A stretch of DNA of 55,798 bases from Williamsia sp. Lineage in GTDB: Bacteria > Bacteroidota > Bacteroidia > Chitinophagales > Chitinophagaceae. Location of the stretch: NCBI GenBank assembly GCA_015069695.1, contig JADCRZ010000041.1:1-55798 (forward strand). The letters run 5' to 3'. A program made the translations under genes and the position numbers. A model generated the notes under the pieces. It was not told the DNA's origin and did no database searches. It saw nothing but the letters and a program-made list of their open reading frames with translations. Positions within the stretch are counted from its first letter, which is position 1, and each line of letters begins with the position of its first letter. This document shows positions 53,318 through 55,798 of the stretch, in pieces.

Positions 53318-54661
53318 TTAGTTAGAAAATGCATCCTGGATAATGATTCTGTTTCCTTCGCGGTACCAGTTGCCACCGGAAGAATCTCCCGGATCTGTAT
53401 TGTTCGAATTGTCTACGTACGTATTCTGGGTGCTGGAAACACCGTAGCCGTAATAAGGCCTGGAACGCCTGGTAAGTAAACCAGGAGCATATCTTCTTGC
53501 AGCATTGACAATCCCCAAACGGGCAGCTTGGTTAGCGTTCACGCTGTTCATCCTGGATGCGCGCCGGGCAGCGTCGCCTGCAAAACGGATAAAGGCCCTT
53601 GCGGTTTCAAATTCTCTGTCTTCTGCACTCAAGCCTTCCAGTTCCAGTTCAAACAGGTTGCTGGCAGCCGAACCCAGGGCGCTGCCTATGGCTGTTCCGG
53701 CTCCCGGTACAATGGCTGAACCAATAGCTCCTCCTATGATGGGCAATGCTTTTTTCGCCAGTCCTTTCAGCATACCTCCCAACGGACCTCCGGCAAGCTT
53801 TGCCGCCCCTTGTCCTACCTTTTTGAAAAAGCTACCGACCTTTCCGAAAAAATGATCCAGTTCAGCTTCACTGTTCAAGGAAAGAAGTTCAGATGCCAGC
53901 TCCATTTCCGTAACCTCGTTCATCTCTCCTTCCTGGGTAAATTCACTCTCCTTGGTGATGGCACCACCATTTCTGTTCGGGCTGTTTTCGATGCGCGCCT
54001 TGAGGGTGCCCTTTACCTGTAAAATGATAGGGTAATGTTTGGCAGCGGCATTGACAATCACTGCTTTAACATCTGGCGTTTTGCCCATGTTTATTTCCCT
54101 CGATAAGTTACGGAGTGTATTCGTTGCTAAGTTTATGAAGCCGGGCACGCGATTGCCTGCCCACTCGCCGAATGCCTTACCCACACCACCACCAATCTTT
54201 TGTCCGGCCGCTCCCAAAGTATCACTTACCACACCGCCGCCAAAGTAGGTGCCGACTTTCTCTCCTGCCTTCTTCCCTAATACACCGCCTGCAGCTTCAC
54301 CTGCACCAGGCAATGTATTTTTCGCTATATCACTCAACTTTGTCGCTGCCTGTTGTACTTCAGGCCTGCCGAAAAGCTTACCAACATTGCTGGTGACAGT
54401 TTTGGCGGCTTTTTTCATCCAGTCCAGAAACTCCGCTTCATTCTGAACTTCCATCAGTTCCTGAGCCAATTCGGCTTCATAGCTTTCATTCTGGAAGCCC
54501 CCCGATTCAAACTCCGGCAGCAATTCATACTGCGATTCTCCGGCGTACTCATTCTCATTCTCATTTTCGAACTCAAATTCAGGAGATAATTCATAGCCCG
54601 ATTCGTAATTTGAGCCCATCTCGTTCTGGGTCTGATAAAATTGATTTCCTAGATTGTGCAT
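53318..54661 (-). CDS. Acidic/glycine-rich protein with internal duplication, unknown
   Basis: 447 residues from the ATG at 54661 (MHNLGNQFYQ). Residues 1-60 are very acidic, with twin motifs YELSPEFE and YELLPEFE. A duplicated unit follows: ELAQELMEVQNEAEFLDWM (64-82) and ELASELLSLNSEAELDHFFG (254-273), each leading into a Lys-rich helix and then a Gly/Ala-rich hydrophobic stretch (115-170, and KKALPIIGGAIGSAIVPGAG plus GTAIGSALGS to ~332) with glycine-zipper spacing. Residues 345-405 are Arg-rich (REFETARAFIRFAGDAARRA). The C-terminus is Asn/Gly-rich. No signal peptide. The layout resembles membrane-inserting toxins or scaffold proteins; function unknown. First gene of the cluster. Confidence 0.7.
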   Translation of the reverse strand: MHNLGNQFYQTQNEMGSNYESGYELSPEFEFENENENEYAGESQYELLPEFESGGFQNESYEAELAQELMEVQNEAEFLDWMKKAAKTVTSNVGKLFGRPEVQQAATKLSDIAKNTLPGAGEAAGGVLGKKAGEKVGTYFGGGVVSDTLGAAGQKIGGGVGKAFGEWAGNRVPGFINLATNTLRNLSREINMGKTPDVKAVIVNAAAKHYPIILQVKGTLKARIENSPNRNGGAITKESEFTQEGEMNEVTEMELASELLSLNSEAELDHFFGKVGSFFKKVGQGAAKLAGGPLGGMLKGLAKKALPIIGGAIGSAIVPGAGTAIGSALGSAASNLFELELEGLSAEDREFETARAFIRFAGDAARRASRMNSVNANQAARLGIVNAARRYAPGLLTRRSRPYYGYGVSSTQNTYVDNSNNTDPGDSSGGNWYREGNRIIIQDAFSN

Positions 54662-55122
54662 ACAGCAGATTTTAAAATGTTTGTAGAAAAAGATTGTGTT
54701 TGTTGCTTGCAAGCTGCATGTATGTATTCCAACGAAATGCCAAACATTAAGTTATTGTATATCAAATACTTATCCAAGTATGTTTGCGAAAAGAAGTTCG
54801 TGTATTGCAAGTATTTTTTTCGTCCGCGAACTTTTGTTCGTACCGGCAGTCGTCTTTTTCAGCCGCCTGGTATTGCCCAATGCAAAACTCTGTATGGCTA
54901 TTACGCAAGCGCCCCTGCATACAAGCAAGGACGCTTGTATGCAGGGGCGCAGGAGAAGCTGTAACCAGCAGCTGCTGACAAATTAAATCCAGCTAAACTG
55001 TCAGGATATTTGTGCAAGTATAAAAACTACCGGGCAGGGATACCCGCTCATGCACACACCTTCTATAGCATCGAGCAAGTAACACAATGACCTATCAGGA
55101 ACTCATTCAATCTGTTCCGGTC
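54662..55122. other. Intergenic region with an 18-bp hairpin
   Basis: 461 bases without a gene. A perfect 18-bp stem (54909-54926 with 54933-54950, GCGCCCCTGCATACAAGC, 6-base loop) lies downstream of the susD-type gene and probably ends its transcript. The left part is A+T-rich and should contain the promoter of the minus-strand cluster. Confidence 0.65.
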
Positions 55123-55798
55123 TTAATACCCAGGGTTCTGCTTATTGATCCCTCCGCTTCCCAGCTTTGGATTGTTGTCGATTTCTTGCTGGGGGATTGG
55201 CAGCAGCTCATCCCTGTTGGCCCTGAAATAAGGCAGGGGATCGGTAGTAAAATATTTTTTCGCCCGCCAGCGCAGGATGTCGCGGTTGCGCACTTCCTCG
55301 TCACCCAGCTCTACCATCTTTTCATGCATCAGGGCCGCAATTACCTGCTCTTTTGTAGATGTGGGATATCTGGCCGTAGGATAGTTGGGCATGGCTACAC
55401 CCGGCCTGTTGCGGATCTGGTTGAGGTACGCCACCGCCTGGGTAAGATTACCTGTTTCTGCTTCGCACTCGGCTAAATTGAGGATCACCTCCGCAAAGCG
55501 GATCATGCGCTGGTTGTTGCCGCCGCCCGCTCTTGTAGGCCCGTTGTCTGCAGCTGTTTTGCCGTATTTATAGATGGTCATGAATTTACGCCAGCTGATC
55601 TTTTTCGGAGCCCCGTTTACAACCGATGAATTGCCGTTCTGGTCTGCATCCGTTAAAGTGGATTTGCTGTTGTTATACAGATCGCCGGACTGATACACGG
55701 ACATACCAAAACGGGGATCAGTTTTGGTGGCCCCGGTGGCGGTGTTTTCAAACTCGTTCAGGTACTTATCGGAAGGGATCAGGTTGCGCCAATCGATG
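55123..55798 (-). CDS. RagB/SusD-family outer-membrane lipoprotein, C-terminal part (truncated by window)
   Basis: About 225 codons ending at 55123; the frame is open to the window edge, so the 5' end is missing. The SusD C-terminal pattern is clear: RNLIPSDKYLNEFE, DPRFGMSVYQSGDL, MIRFAEVILNLAECEAETGN, AVAYLNQIRNRPGVAMPNYP, ELGDEEVRNRDILRW, and the ending ELLPIPQQEIDNNPKLG. These lipoproteins bind glycans or other polymers at the cell surface with a SusC-type TonB importer, whose gene should lie just beyond the window. Confidence 0.92.
   Translation of the reverse strand, partial: IDWRNLIPSDKYLNEFENTATGATKTDPRFGMSVYQSGDLYNNSKSTLTDADQNGNSSVVNGAPKKISWRKFMTIYKYGKTAADNGPTRAGGGNNQRMIRFAEVILNLAECEAETGNLTQAVAYLNQIRNRPGVAMPNYPTARYPTSTKEQVIAALMHEKMVELGDEEVRNRDILRWRAKKYFTTDPLPYFRANRDELLPIPQQEIDNNPKLGSGGINKQNPGY

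Noticed and set aside
54662-54800. Sigma-54 promoter upstream of the gene cluster (TGGCATTTCGTTGGA)
   Set aside because: The spacing is one base short and the -12 element lacks GC, so it does not fit the consensus.
1-55798. CRISPR arrays
   Set aside because: No regularly spaced direct repeats of the right size are seen; the repeats present are palindromes or the short NPLQ coding repeats.

Overview
The window comes from a Bacteroidota chromosome, most likely a Chitinophagaceae-type member of the Chitinophagales (inferred from gene content; no 16S is present). The pointers are a SusD-family lipoprotein, a TonB receptor with a carboxypeptidase-like N-terminal domain, DUF5686, GSCFA and DUF2723 proteins, Bacteroidota-type tyrosine recombinases, and several TAnnTTTG promoter boxes.

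Region 1 (1-11.2 kb) is accessory DNA stacked on the 3' end of a tRNA-Lys(TTT) gene (11110-11182, minus). The inner element (about 5551-11123) is bounded by a 16-bp repeat of the tRNA 3' end. It carries a HigBA toxin-antitoxin pair, an AAA ATPase plus DUF4435 pair matching the PARIS phage-defence system (AriA/AriB), a ribbon-helix-helix protein and a tyrosine integrase stopped by one in-frame TAG. An older element lies to its left: a truncated integrase (4975-5301) at the same distance from its att copy, an IS481-type transposase, and a 969-aa protein (793-3702) with a DUF4157 domain (marker of extracellular contractile injection system cargo) and a C-terminal ADP-ribosyltransferase-like domain. 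Two related hairpins with covarying stems and a shared loop sit beside the integrases.

Region 2 (11.4-42.1 kb) is mostly intact chromosomal backbone: SDR oxidoreductase, SAM hydrolase (DUF62), DUF2723 membrane protein, VWA/MoxR pair, HD hydrolase, YitT protein, murB, priA, acyltransferase, LacI regulator, TonB receptor, purC, trhO, DUF5686 protein, penicillin acylase, bioF, miaE, a NahK-like kinase and a serine hydrolase. A long palindromic repeat family occurs at 16.5 kb and 31.2 kb; the second copy supplies the stop codons of both convergent genes flanking it.

Region 3 (42.1-48.9 kb) mixes decayed genes (secreted amidohydrolase remnant, methyltransferase fragment, M20 peptidase with in-frame stops) with intact GSCFA, HMG-CoA lyase-type and sigma-54-activator-type genes. 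The activator has a divergent GAFTGA loop (GSYTNA).

Region 4 (48.9-54.7 kb) is the best candidate for an undescribed system. It is a minus-strand cluster encoding an acidic/glycine-rich protein with an internal duplication, a HEVGH metallopeptidase, a ~504-codon protein of unknown family interrupted by one TAG, a TIM-barrel amidohydrolase and a V8-like serine protease, none with a visible signal peptide. The window ends inside a susD-like gene.
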